Shown here: one piece after another, positions 20,984 through 29,774 of the stretch
Layout of the letters: every line of letters starts with the position of its first letter
Position numbering within the stretch: position 1 is the first letter of the stretch
NCBI RefSeq assembly: GCF_000010185.1
Contig: NC_010376.1
Span: 868,001-932,000 of the forward strand
Length of the DNA: 64,000 nucleotides
Source: Finegoldia magna ATCC 29328
GTDB lineage: Bacteria; Bacillota; Clostridia; Tissierellales; Peptoniphilaceae
Direction: 5' to 3'
The notes under the pieces: generated by a model
Told to the model about the DNA's origin: nothing
The model's database searches: none
The model's input: the letters and a program-made list of their open reading frames with translations, nothing else
Translations under genes and position numbers: made by a program

Positions 20984-21002
20984 TTTACCTATATGTTATA
21001 AT
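20972..21002 (+). promoter_or_regulatory. promoter of the SDR/two-component operon (extended -10)
   Basis: TATAAT at 20997-21002 is preceded by TGT (extended -10). There is no good -35; TTAACT (20972-20977) is the best candidate with a long 19-base spacer. It shares DNA with the -35 of the divergent ruvC promoter. AAGGAG precedes the gene start. Confidence 0.6.
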
Positions 21003-21026
21003 ATAATCAGTTAAGAAGGAGATAAA

Positions 21027-21764
21027 ATGAAGACTATTTTAATAACTGGTGCTAGCGGTGGTATTGGTGAAGGAATTTGTAAAATGTTAGAAAATCACCC
21101 TGAATACAGAATCGTTGTGCACTACTTTAATAATGAAGATAAAGCGAAACAAATCGTTAAAAATATAAGAAATAAAGGAATAGATGCAATATCTTATAAA
21201 TGTGATTTAAGAAATTATGACGAATGCGAGAAAATGTTTAAATTTATAAGAAATAAATTTAGATGTGTTGATATATTGATTAACAATGCTGGGATATCAA
21301 TTGTAGAACAATTTCAAGATATCGAAATAGATGATTGGTATAATATGTTTGATGTTAATGTTCATGGAAATTATCACATTTCAAAATTAGCACTAGAAGA
21401 TATGCTAGACAATAAAGAGGGTAATATTATTAATATAACATCTATTTGGGGTATGATTGGTGGATCAATGGAATCTTGTTATTCTGCAACCAAAGCAGCC
21501 ATAATCGGTTTAACGAAGTCATTAGCTAAAGAATTTGGATATAGTAATATTAAAATAAACGCAATAGCTCCTGGCGCAATTAATACACCGATGTTAGATA
21601 ATATATCAAAGGATGATTTGGAATACGTAGTAGAAGATACTCCTATGGGTAGGCTTGGAACACCAGAAGATATAGCAAATTTAGTGGAATTTTTAATATC
21701 CGATAAAAATTCATTTATGACTGGACAAATATTAAGTCCAAATGGAGGTTTTGTAATTGTTTAA
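21027..21764 (+). CDS. short-chain dehydrogenase/reductase (FabG-like)
   Basis: The 245-residue Rossmann enzyme has the NAD(P) motif TGASGGIG (7-14), the NNAG motif (87-90) and the catalytic Ser139, Tyr152 and Lys156 in ITSIWGMIGGSMESCYSATKAA. It resembles 3-oxoacyl-ACP reductase (FabG), which is typically of this length. The neighbours are a two-component system rather than fatty-acid synthesis genes, so the FabG role is not assured; it could be another SDR. Its last codons overlap the response regulator gene. Confidence 0.85.
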   Translation: MKTILITGASGGIGEGICKMLENHPEYRIVVHYFNNEDKAKQIVKNIRNKGIDAISYKCDLRNYDECEKMFKFIRNKFRCVDILINNAGISIVEQFQDIEIDDWYNMFDVNVHGNYHISKLALEDMLDNKEGNIINITSIWGMIGGSMESCYSATKAAIIGLTKSLAKEFGYSNIKINAIAPGAINTPMLDNISKDDLEYVVEDTPMGRLGTPEDIANLVEFLISDKNSFMTGQILSPNGGFVIV

Positions 21765-22476
21765 AGAAAACATAACAGATATTAAAATTTTAATAGTAGA
21801 AGATGAAAAAAATATCTCTAATGCTGAAAAAAAATACTTAGAAGTTGAAGGTTTTAGAGTTGAACAAGCTTTTGATGGACAAGAAGCCATCGATATGATT
21901 AATTCAACAGATTATTCGATGATTATTTTGGATTTGATGCTTCCTAAAATAAGTGGGGAAAAAGTTATGGAAGTTATTAGGTCCCGAACAGAAACTCCTG
22001 TTATAATGGTTACTGCGAAAATAGATGAAGATGAAATATTAGAAGGATTAAAGCTTGGAGCTGACGATTATATAACTAAACCTTTTAGTTTAAAAATTTT
22101 AGTACAAAAAGTAAAAACAATCTTGAGGAGAGTTGAAAAACTTGGCCTACCTAAATCAGATAAGATTTATTTTGATAATGGACGAGTTAGTATTTCTTTT
22201 GATGATAATACTTTTATTAAAGATGGAGAAAGTATTAGTCTTACAAGTAATGAATTTCAAATAATCAAAACTTTATTTTCGAATCCTAACAAAATTTTTA
22301 CTAGAGATGAAATAATAGAATTATCTTTTGGATATGATTATGAAGCTTTTGACCGAGCTATTGATACTCATATAAAAAACATTAGGCATAAAATTGAAGA
22401 TAATCCTAAAAAACCTCGATATATAAAAACTATATATGGTGTAGGCTACAAATTGGGTGTTTACGATGAAGCTTAA
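21757..22476 (+). CDS. OmpR/PhoB-family response regulator
   Basis: The 239-residue protein has a receiver domain with the acidic pair E15/D16, phospho-acceptor D59 (MIILDLMLP) and the conserved Lys of YITKPFS, then a winged-helix DNA-binding domain ending in RYIKTIYGVGYKLG. The start is TTG at 21757: a GGAGG lies about 10 bases upstream and the frame overlaps the SDR stop by 8 bases. It pairs with the sensor kinase that follows. No target can be assigned. Confidence 0.93.
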   Translation: MFKENITDIKILIVEDEKNISNAEKKYLEVEGFRVEQAFDGQEAIDMINSTDYSMIILDLMLPKISGEKVMEVIRSRTETPVIMVTAKIDEDEILEGLKLGADDYITKPFSLKILVQKVKTILRRVEKLGLPKSDKIYFDNGRVSISFDDNTFIKDGESISLTSNEFQIIKTLFSNPNKIFTRDEIIELSFGYDYEAFDRAIDTHIKNIRHKIEDNPKKPRYIKTIYGVGYKLGVYDEA

Positions 22477-23815
22477 ATCTGAAATTTTGTATGAATTTTT
22501 AAGAGCTATTCTATTTCCTATTTTATTATTATCATTTATTGCTGTTTTTGTTTTTCAATTTTCATTTAAAAATTTTGTTGATAATGAAGAGTTAAATAGA
22601 CGAAATAAGATAGAACAATTAACAAAAAATTTATTTATAGATCACCAACAAGGGTTAAGTAAAAAAAGAATAGATCAATATATGTGGTATCTAAGCGAAC
22701 TAGACTTAGATGTAATTTTCTATGATAATAACGAAAAAGAACTATACAGTTTTTCTGAGGGCTTTGAATTAGCTAAGAAAACATCTCTTTATAATACTAT
22801 TGTAAAAGATGTTTATGATAAGAACAATAAAAAAATAGGTCAAATAAAATATATCTATAGAGTTAATAATAATTTCAAAAAAAGAAGCGAAGTTTTTATA
22901 ACTAATCTTTTTAGATTTATAATTTTATCCTTGTTTCTATCTTACTTTACAGGATTAATAATTTCTATATATCTTTCACGTAAAATAACCAACCCAATAG
23001 AAGAACTCACACAAGCAACTGTTAATATCAGAAAACAGATTTACGCTGTGCCTGATATAAAAAGTAGAATTGTTGAAGTAAATCAACTATCTCAAAACAT
23101 AAACTATATGGCAAATTCATTAAAATCACAAGAGTTTAATAGAAAACAGTATGCTCAAAACATCAGCCATGAATTAAGAACACCTCTTACCAATATAAGA
23201 GTTAACTTAGAGTTAATGCAAGATGGTATTATGGAAACGAATGAAGAAAATGTAAATATGCTTCTTGTGGAAATTGACCGACTTACAAGTTTAATTAATC
23301 AATTAAATAATACATTTAAAAAATCTACACCTGAGACAATTTATAATCCTTCTAAATTCAATTTATCAGATTTTCTAAATGAAATATACAAATCAATGAA
23401 GACTCAATATGATAATTCAGGAGTTTTGTTCGATTTAGAAATCTCAGAGAATTTGGACATTATTACTGACAGAGAAAAATTAGCAAATATTATTATTAAC
23501 TTGTTGTCTAACGCATTAAAAGCATGTAAAAAAGGAGACTCAGTTTTATTAAGAGCAAGACACATTAACAAAAAAATTGTGATATCTGTAAAAGATACTG
23601 GTATTGGAATTAGCGAAGAAAATAAGCCTAAAATTTTCGAAAGATTTTTCAGAGTTGATGACTGCAGAAATACCAAAACAAATGGTTATGGACTCGGTTT
23701 ATCTATTGTAAAAAATTATACTGACATAATCGGAGCAAACATTTCAGTAAACTCAAAATTAAACTTAGGAACTGTAATGTTGGTTTCCTTTGATGATAGT
23801 ATAATTACGAAATAA
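22466..23815 (+). CDS. membrane sensor histidine kinase
   Basis: I start it at the ATG at 22466 (449 residues), which has GGGTG at a good distance; a GTG three codons earlier is possible. Two membrane spans (about 12-33 and 145-168) enclose an external domain of about 110 residues, followed by HAMP, then HisKA with the phospho-acceptor His235 in NISHELRTPLTNIR, then HATPase_c with NLLSNALKA (N box), DTGIGI (G1), FERFFRVD (F box) and GYGLGLSI (G2). The start overlaps the regulator by 11 bases. The external domain is unassigned, so the signal is unknown. Confidence 0.93.
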   Translation: MKLKSEILYEFLRAILFPILLLSFIAVFVFQFSFKNFVDNEELNRRNKIEQLTKNLFIDHQQGLSKKRIDQYMWYLSELDLDVIFYDNNEKELYSFSEGFELAKKTSLYNTIVKDVYDKNNKKIGQIKYIYRVNNNFKKRSEVFITNLFRFIILSLFLSYFTGLIISIYLSRKITNPIEELTQATVNIRKQIYAVPDIKSRIVEVNQLSQNINYMANSLKSQEFNRKQYAQNISHELRTPLTNIRVNLELMQDGIMETNEENVNMLLVEIDRLTSLINQLNNTFKKSTPETIYNPSKFNLSDFLNEIYKSMKTQYDNSGVLFDLEISENLDIITDREKLANIIINLLSNALKACKKGDSVLLRARHINKKIVISVKDTGIGISEENKPKIFERFFRVDDCRNTKTNGYGLGLSIVKNYTDIIGANISVNSKLNLGTVMLVSFDDSIITK

Positions 23816-23853
23816 AAAAAAGATTGGTAACAGCAATGCTACCAATCTTTTTT
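23814..23853. terminator. bidirectional terminator between the sensor kinase gene and rnpB
   Basis: AGATTGGTA (23821-23829) pairs with TACCAATCT (23840-23848), with an A-rich run on the left and a T-rich run on the right. It ends both the kinase transcript (+) and RNase P RNA (-). Confidence 0.92.
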
Positions 23854-23855
23854 TA

Positions 23856-24182
23856 TGACCAAATCTATAAGCCGTGTTCTGTATTTGATAATCATCTATC
23901 TAGACTAATTGTTACCAATTAGTTCAAGCAATCTACCTACCGGAGACGACGAGCAGCCGTCTTTATTCCTATTTGATTTTGCACTGAATGGGGTTTACAT
24001 AGCCATAAAGTCACCTTTATGCTGGTAGGCTCTTACCCTACCTTTCCACCCTTACCATTAAATGGCGGTATATCTCTGTTGCACTAGCCTTAGGGTCGCC
24101 CCCACTGGACGTTATCCAGCATCCTCGCTCTATAGTGCACGGACTTTCCTCATGAATTCATGCGATTATCTGATTTAGTCAC
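23856..24182 (-). ncRNA. rnpB: RNase P RNA, class A
   Basis: The minus strand contains the universal core blocks: GAGGAAAGTCCGTGC near the 5' end, a GGGTGGAAAGGTAGGGTAAG block in the middle as in class A RNAs, and ACAGAACACGGCTTAT near the 3' end. The ends were set by the P1 helix, TGACTAAATC (24172-24181) pairing with GATTTGGTCA (23856-23865) with one G-U pair. At about 327 nt it is slightly short for class A. It is the catalytic subunit that matures tRNA 5' ends. It has its own promoter, and its terminator is shared with the convergent kinase gene. Confidence 0.96.
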
Positions 24183-24188
24183 CATAAT

Positions 24189-24197
24189 ATTATAACA
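24189..24197 (-). promoter_or_regulatory. extended -10 promoter of rnpB
   Basis: On the minus strand TGTTATAAT gives a TATAAT -10 at 24189-24194 with TG one base upstream, about 7 bases before the predicted RNA start. The -35 region falls in the end of the upstream nif3 gene and shows no clear consensus. Confidence 0.65.
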
Positions 24198-24200
24198 TAA

Positions 24201-24980
24201 CTAGAAAATTTTTCTAGTTGGTTTTTCTAAATAATTCACATCTATTTTTATGTCTGAAAAAGTTGTTTGAATACATTTCTTCAATGGTTCAAGAATAAAT
24301 TTTTCTGATTCATAATGTCCGATATCAATTAATATTAAATTATTATCTATAGCATCAATTTGTTGGTCGTGTTTAAATTCTGAAGATATAAATACATCAC
24401 AATTTTTTTCAACACAATCTTTTATGAAGTGACCTCCACTTCCACCAAGAACCGCAATTCTATTTACATTACACTCTATATTTCCATATACTATGACATT
24501 ATCGAGCTTTAGATTTTGTTTTACTAATTGAATAAAATCTTCAGCAAAAATCTCATCTATGTCACTATATTTTCCATAACCAGTATTATTATCATACTCT
24601 TTTAAATTTTTTGTATTTTTAAGTCCAACTTTATTTGCTAAAGCATCGCTCACTCCAAATTCCACTCTGTCCAAATTAGTATGTGATGAATAAATACAAA
24701 TATCGTTTTTGATAGCTTTAATTAATCGAGTATTTACACTGTTTTCTGTTTCAATAATACTTTTCAATGGGTGAAAAATAACAGGATGATGTGTAATAAT
24801 GAGATCATAATTTTCTCTAATCGCTTTATTCAAGCAATTATCATCTAAATCAAGTGATATCAAAATTTTATTAATCTCTCGTTCAAGATTTCCAAATTGC
24901 AGACCGCAATTATCAAAATCTTCCTGAAGTTCCAACGGAACTAATTTTTCAAACCATTTTATAAAATCTTTAAGTTTCAA
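24201..24980 (-). CDS. Nif3-like dinuclear metal-centre protein (YqfO family)
   Basis: The protein belongs to the widespread NIF3/DUF34 family with metal ligands visible in LIITHHPVIFHP, SHTNLD and the C-terminal IGHYESE. Bacillus YqfO proteins have a PII-like insertion and about 370 residues; this one lacks it (about 260 residues). I start at TTG 24980 (MKLKDFIKWFEKL, the family-like N-terminus); an ATG nine codons earlier (25007) lies within trmK and adds a non-conserved stretch. The trmK-nif3 order is standard. Molecular function is not firmly known for the family, though links to tRNA and cofactor metabolism are reported. Confidence 0.88.
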   Translation of the reverse strand: MKLKDFIKWFEKLVPLELQEDFDNCGLQFGNLEREINKILISLDLDDNCLNKAIRENYDLIITHHPVIFHPLKSIIETENSVNTRLIKAIKNDICIYSSHTNLDRVEFGVSDALANKVGLKNTKNLKEYDNNTGYGKYSDIDEIFAEDFIQLVKQNLKLDNVIVYGNIECNVNRIAVLGGSGGHFIKDCVEKNCDVFISSEFKHDQQIDAIDNNLILIDIGHYESEKFILEPLKKCIQTTFSDIKIDVNYLEKPTRKIF

Positions 24981-25662
24981 TTTTATCCAACACTTTCTCA
25001 AGTTCATTTACTTCAACATTGATATTTTCAATTGCACTTTTAACACTATCAGAATTTTTATCCGACAAATTAGATAATATATTGTTCTTATTTTCTATCT
25101 GTTGATTTATATATTTTTTCAAATATTCTGATTTATTGTCGATTAAATATTTGCCAAATTCATACTCATATTCATTTACAAACAATTGCTTTCCGACTTT
25201 TGCTTTTATAATTTGGTAGTATTTATCATTTTCAAATAAATCAACTTCTTCAATGATTTCAAAAGAATTTTCATGCAGAAATCTTCTTAACAAAGCCAAG
25301 GAATTGTTCGCTCCTAAAATTAAACAATTAGCACTCTTAGCAATATCGAGGTTTTTATTTAGAATATCAACTATTAGATTTCCTCCCATTCCAGAAATTA
25401 TAATAGTATCAACCTGATATTCATTTAAATTATCTAAACCATCTGACACATTCAATACAATCTTTTCGGGTTCGTCTAAATAATCTAACTTTTCTCGCAA
25501 TTTATCCAAAGATTTTTCACTAATATCTGAAGCTATCACTTTTTTAGCTTTTGCAGATTTTACTAATTCATATGGAACAATCCCATGATCCGTCCCTATA
25601 TCAGCAACTATAGAATTTTCTTCAACCAACTTAATTATTTCTTCAAGCCTTAGTTTTTTCAT
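24970..25662 (-). CDS. trmK: tRNA (adenine(22)-N(1))-methyltransferase
   Basis: The 230-residue COG2384 enzyme has the N-terminal VADIGTDHGIVPYELVKSAKA SAM motif, the IISGMGGNLIVDIL catalytic region and a C-terminal helical coiled-coil domain (about 165-230), matching TrmK, which methylates A22 of tRNAs. It starts one base after the rpoD stop in the conserved rpoD-trmK-nif3 order. Confidence 0.93.
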   Translation of the reverse strand: MKKLRLEEIIKLVEENSIVADIGTDHGIVPYELVKSAKAKKVIASDISEKSLDKLREKLDYLDEPEKIVLNVSDGLDNLNEYQVDTIIISGMGGNLIVDILNKNLDIAKSANCLILGANNSLALLRRFLHENSFEIIEEVDLFENDKYYQIIKAKVGKQLFVNEYEYEFGKYLIDNKSEYLKKYINQQIENKNNILSNLSDKNSDSVKSAIENINVEVNELEKVLDKIET

Positions 25663-25663
25663 T

Positions 25664-26830
25664 TTATTCCAAAAAATCCTTTAATTTTTGACTTCTAGAT
25701 GGATGTTTCAATTTTCTTAAAGCCTTTGCTTCTATTTGTCTTATTCTTTCTCTTGTTACATCAAAGTCTTTTCCAACTTCTTCAAGTGTTCTAGGAGTAC
25801 CATCTACGAGTCCAAATCTTAACGCTAATACTTTTCTTTCTCTTTCATTTAAAGTATTTAAAATACCTTCTAATTCTTCTCTAAGCATAGTAAAGTTTGC
25901 TGCTTCATCTGGAGCGATTGCAGTATCATCTTCAATAAAATCTCCCAAATGACTATCTTCTTCTTCACCAATAGGAGTTTCTAAACTTACAGGTTCCTGA
26001 GCTATTTTTCTTACTTCTCTAACTTTTTCAACTTCTATTCCCATTTCTTTTGCTATTTCTTCATTAGTAGGATCTCTTCCCAAGTCTTGTAATAATTGTC
26101 TTTCAATTCTCACAAGTCTGTTAATAGTTTCTACCATGTGTACAGGAATTCTTATTGTTCTTGCTTGGTCAGCAATAGCTCTTGTTATAGCTTGTCTTAT
26201 CCACCAAGTAGCATATGTCGAAAACTTAAATCCTCTAGTGTAATCAAACTTATCTACAGCTTTCATAAGGCCAAGATTTCCTTCTTGAATCAAGTCCAAG
26301 AAACTCATTCCACGACCAACGTATCTCTTGGCAATACTTACAACCAATCTCAAGTTTGCCTCAGCTAATTTTTTCTTAGCTCTTTTAGATCCATTTTCCA
26401 TTTCTTGTGCCAATTGAACTTCTTCATCAGCAGATAACAATGGAATCTTACCAATTTCTTTTAGGTACATTTTTACTGGATCATCTACATTAATTCCTTT
26501 AATATCAGATACATCTTCAATGACTTTCTTATCATTTTTTTCATCTTCATCATCGTCATCTTCTAATGATTCATCTACGTCTAAATCATCAGTATCGTCA
26601 TCTTTTGAAGATTTTTTTTCAATATCATCATTGCTCTCAAAAATTTCTATATTATTTTCAATTAACAAATTTCTGATATCTTCTATGTCTTCTTCATCTA
26701 AAGATGTCAAATCATCAATTTTCTTGAAATCTTTGATAGTAACAATTCCATCATTTTCATTTCCTATTTCTATTAACTGATTTAATGCATCTTTTTTTAT
26801 TTGTTCAACATCTAAGTTTTCTTCTGACAT
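25664..26830 (-). CDS. rpoD: primary RNA polymerase sigma factor (sigma A/sigma 70)
   Basis: I start at ATG 26830 after AAGGGAG, giving 388 residues; a longer frame from 26857 runs into dnaG. The N-terminal region 1.1 is followed by a strongly acidic linker (about residues 55-100, runs of Asp and Glu). Then come region 1.2 ([16 protein letters not shown]), region 2 ([34 protein letters not shown]), region 3, and region 4 with the helix-turn-helix ([20 protein letters not shown]). Region 2 aromatic residues for -10 melting are intact. The dnaG-rpoD pair is the classic macromolecular synthesis operon minus rpsU. Confidence 0.97.
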   Translation of the reverse strand: MSEENLDVEQIKKDALNQLIEIGNENDGIVTIKDFKKIDDLTSLDEEDIEDIRNLLIENNIEIFESNDDIEKKSSKDDDTDDLDVDESLEDDDDEDEKNDKKVIEDVSDIKGINVDDPVKMYLKEIGKIPLLSADEEVQLAQEMENGSKRAKKKLAEANLRLVVSIAKRYVGRGMSFLDLIQEGNLGLMKAVDKFDYTRGFKFSTYATWWIRQAITRAIADQARTIRIPVHMVETINRLVRIERQLLQDLGRDPTNEEIAKEMGIEVEKVREVRKIAQEPVSLETPIGEEEDSHLGDFIEDDTAIAPDEAANFTMLREELEGILNTLNERERKVLALRFGLVDGTPRTLEEVGKDFDVTRERIRQIEAKALRKLKHPSRSQKLKDFLE

Positions 26831-26847
26831 AAAAAACTCCCTTCTGA

Positions 26848-28635
26848 TTATTTGCACTCTTTAAGTTGTCTATTGATTTCTAAAATTTTATTTAAGATTT
26901 CTTTGTATTTTTGGTTAATTTTATCATTAAAATCAACTGATTGCATAAGGTCAAGCTGCTGTTTTATCTTATCTTTTTCTTGTGTTATAAGATATTTTTT
27001 TATTTCTAATATAACCCTATCAATACTATTAATATTTATTGAGTTTCGAGATGTATTAAAGAGATAGTCAATTGTTCTATCCATTTGTATATCATTTTTA
27101 AAATAATCTCTGACACTATTTTCGTTAATTTCTTTTTCATTATTTTTCAAATAATAATTATCTGCAAATTCCATAAAATTATTATAATAGATAATATCTG
27201 TTTTAAATTTTGAAACATCTTCTTTTATAGTTTCATATATGTCTCTATAAAAACAAGCTATAGTCATTATCTCAATTGCAGTAATTTTTTCTTGAAGATT
27301 AATGTCCAAAACATCAGAGTATGCTGTGACCTCTCTATTAACTGATATATTAGGTTTCGCTACACTTAACTTATCACTAACATCTGTTCTTAAACTATTA
27401 TCGTCAATTTGTAAATCCTCTGCAAATTTTTTAATATATTCATCTCTAATAACTGCTCGATCTAATTTGGATAACAAAGTTGTTAAGTCGTCTATTAGTT
27501 GTATCTTTTCTTTAACATCATTTATATCATATTTTTTAAGTATTTTTTTATATTCATATATAATGCTATCCATAGCATTATCGATTAATTTATTAAAACT
27601 TTCGTTACCATATTTTTTAATATAATCATCTGGATCTAAGTTATCAGGGATAACTATTATATTAGGACTAATATCTATTTCTTTAAATACTTGTATAGCA
27701 CGTGATGTCGCATTCTGTCCTGCAGAATCTCCGTCATAACAGATATAAATATTCTTGCAATATCTTTTAATTAATTTGGCTTGATCATATGTTAGAGATG
27801 TACCTAATGAAGCTATGGCAAAATCAAATCCATAATTTGTCAGTGAAATTACATCCATATAACCTTCAACAAGGATAATTTTTCCAACTTTTGTAGAATT
27901 TTTTAAATTTGACACTCCATAAACATTTTTGCTCTTATCGTAAGCCAAGCTTTGAGGAGAATTCATGTATTTTGCCTTAGCATCAGCAAGAGTTCTTCCA
28001 CCAAAACCTATAATATTTCCTCTAATATCTATAATTGGAAACATAAGTCTATTTCTAAACTTATCGAATATATTTCCGCGTTCATCTTGATTTGCGAGTC
28101 CAACTTCTATTATATCATCTTTTTGATAACCTTTTTGAAGCAAATGTCTGTAAAGACTATTTTTCCCATCAGCATAGCCTATTATAAATTTATTGATCAT
28201 AGAATTTGTCAAATCCCTTTTCTTAATGTATTCTTTTGGTACATCATTGATTAACAAATTTTTATAAAAAAACAACTTTGCTTCATTATTGATAGCAAAT
28301 AATTTCTTGCGATGTTCATATTTTTCTTTATTTACTTCATTAGTTTCGACTAAAATTCCTAATTTATCTGCTAAAAACTTTATTGCTTCAGGATAAGAAA
28401 GTCCTTCTTTTTGCATTATAAAAGAAATTACATCTCCACCTACCCCACAACCAAAACAATGGAAAATTCCTTTTGAAGGAGAAACACTAAAAGAAGGAGT
28501 CTTTTCATTATGAAAAGGACACAAGCCAATATAATTTGAACCAGATCTTTTAAGCTCAACGTAATCTCCAATTACAGAAACTATATCAGCTACACTTTTT
28601 ATTTCATCTATTTTATCTTGTGGTATAAATCCCAT
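26848..28635 (-). CDS. dnaG: DNA primase
   Basis: The enzyme lays RNA primers at the replication fork. I start at ATG 28635 (595 residues), with GGATGAT about 7 bases upstream; the longer TTG frame from 28662 overlaps the dgt end. The N-terminal zinc ribbon has C39, H42, C60 and C63 (CPFHNEKT...FHCFGCG). The TOPRIM catalytic domain contains [10 protein letters not shown] and [13 protein letters not shown]. The C-terminal helicase-binding domain is poorly conserved, as usual. It lies between dgt and rpoD. Confidence 0.96.
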   Translation of the reverse strand: MGFIPQDKIDEIKSVADIVSVIGDYVELKRSGSNYIGLCPFHNEKTPSFSVSPSKGIFHCFGCGVGGDVISFIMQKEGLSYPEAIKFLADKLGILVETNEVNKEKYEHRKKLFAINNEAKLFFYKNLLINDVPKEYIKKRDLTNSMINKFIIGYADGKNSLYRHLLQKGYQKDDIIEVGLANQDERGNIFDKFRNRLMFPIIDIRGNIIGFGGRTLADAKAKYMNSPQSLAYDKSKNVYGVSNLKNSTKVGKIILVEGYMDVISLTNYGFDFAIASLGTSLTYDQAKLIKRYCKNIYICYDGDSAGQNATSRAIQVFKEIDISPNIIVIPDNLDPDDYIKKYGNESFNKLIDNAMDSIIYEYKKILKKYDINDVKEKIQLIDDLTTLLSKLDRAVIRDEYIKKFAEDLQIDDNSLRTDVSDKLSVAKPNISVNREVTAYSDVLDINLQEKITAIEIMTIACFYRDIYETIKEDVSKFKTDIIYYNNFMEFADNYYLKNNEKEINENSVRDYFKNDIQMDRTIDYLFNTSRNSININSIDRVILEIKKYLITQEKDKIKQQLDLMQSVDFNDKINQKYKEILNKILEINRQLKECK

Positions 28636-28649
28636 CTTATCATCCAATC

Positions 28650-29660
28650 TTATATACTCCAAGAATCTGGTATAAAAATTTCTTTAAATGTTCGTCTTGC
28701 AAACGAATCAGTCATACCAGCAATATAATCAGTAACTATATCATCTTTTGTTTTATCTTGTAGTTCAATATTATTATAAATTTCCGTATGTGATTTTGGT
28801 AATCTTTTTAAATCTTCGAGGTAATAACCATATAGATTTCTTAGAACATATTCTACTTTTTTATCATCTTTTCTGACAATGTCGTTAAAATAAACCTGTT
28901 CAAACATGAAAGCTCTTAAATCTTCCATTAGTTTATAAGTTTTATCAGACATTTTTATACAATTTTTCCCAAAGCTATTATCCACTAAATCATTCACTAA
29001 AAAATTAATTCTTTTAGATCCGCTAGTACCTAATTCATTTATTATTTCTGATGGTAAATCACTATTTTTTATAATATTTGATCTAATTGAATCATCAATA
29101 TCATGATTGATATAAGCTATTCTATCCGAAAACTTTATAATTTGTCCTTCAAGGGTTTTGGCCATATTAGTTCCAGAATGATTAACTATACCATCAAGTG
29201 TTTGTTTTGTTAAATTAAGGCCAACTCTTGTAGAATTGTGTTCAAGATATTGCACAACATTAAGTGATTGTTGGTAATGTTTAAATCCTTTTGGGTTCAA
29301 TTTATCTAATATTTTTTCACCAACATGACCAAATGGTGTATGTCCTAAATCGTGTCCTAATCCTATTGCCTCTACCAAATCCTCATTTAAATTTAAACAC
29401 CTCGCAATTGTTCGAGCTATCTGTGTCACTTCTAAAGTATGTGTTAATCTTGTTCTATAGTGATCCTTTTCAGGATTTAAGTATACTTGTGTCTTATGTT
29501 TAAGTCTTCTAAATGATTTTGAGTGAATAATTCTATCCCTGTCTATTTGAAACGGATTTCTTAAATTATTTTTCTCTTCAAATTTAATTCGTTGTGCATC
29601 TTCACTTTTTGTGGCAAATTCACTATAATTTTGTTCATATAATTTAAAATCTATATTCAT
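28650..29660 (-). CDS. dgt: deoxyguanosinetriphosphate triphosphohydrolase-like protein (HD family)
   Basis: The HD-domain protein has HTLEVTQIARTIAR and AIGLGHDLGHTPFGHVGE metal motifs and the family N-terminus with RDRIIHSKSFRRLKHKTQV. These cleave dNTPs to deoxynucleoside and triphosphate. I start at ATG 29660 with AAGGTGTG about 8 bases before; a GTG at 29669 is an alternative. Length is about 336 residues, the short Firmicutes type. It heads the dgt-dnaG-rpoD run, as in many clostridia. I see no clear promoter upstream. Confidence 0.93.
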   Translation of the reverse strand: MNIDFKLYEQNYSEFATKSEDAQRIKFEEKNNLRNPFQIDRDRIIHSKSFRRLKHKTQVYLNPEKDHYRTRLTHTLEVTQIARTIARCLNLNEDLVEAIGLGHDLGHTPFGHVGEKILDKLNPKGFKHYQQSLNVVQYLEHNSTRVGLNLTKQTLDGIVNHSGTNMAKTLEGQIIKFSDRIAYINHDIDDSIRSNIIKNSDLPSEIINELGTSGSKRINFLVNDLVDNSFGKNCIKMSDKTYKLMEDLRAFMFEQVYFNDIVRKDDKKVEYVLRNLYGYYLEDLKRLPKSHTEIYNNIELQDKTKDDIVTDYIAGMTDSFARRTFKEIFIPDSWSI

Positions 29661-29725
29661 AATTATCACACCTTCAACCTATATGTGTTATATACCCCAA
29701 AAAGCCTTGACTAATTCATAAAAGC

Positions 29726-29756
29726 ATAAAAAAAAGCCAAACAATTGTTTGGCTTT
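29726..29756 (-). terminator. terminator of the asp23-to-ispH/rpsA operon
   Basis: A perfect palindrome, AAGCCAAACAATTGTTTGGCTT (about 29734-29755), is followed on the minus strand by eight T. It lies about 20 bases after the fusion gene stop. Confidence 0.93.
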
Positions 29757-29774
29757 ATCGACCTAAAGTAAACT

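Noticed and set aside
23816-24200. Class B (Bacillus-type) RNase P RNA or an unrelated structured RNA
   Set aside because: The 3' core block, the GGGTGGAAAGG...GTAAGAG region and the P1 pairing match class A RNase P.
24199-24219. Palindrome AACTAGAAAA / TTTTCTAGTT at the end of nif3, as a terminator
   Set aside because: Stem is weak (AT only apart from one G-C pair per arm side) and no T tract follows on the minus strand; the rnpB promoter lies here, so it is probably chance.
26520-26780. Serine-rich 86-residue open frame on the plus strand opposite rpoD
   Set aside because: It is the antisense shadow of the acidic Asp/Glu linker in rpoD (GAT and GAA codons read backward as ATC and TTC; shifted as TCA/TCT). 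There is no ribosome site and the sense gene is certain.
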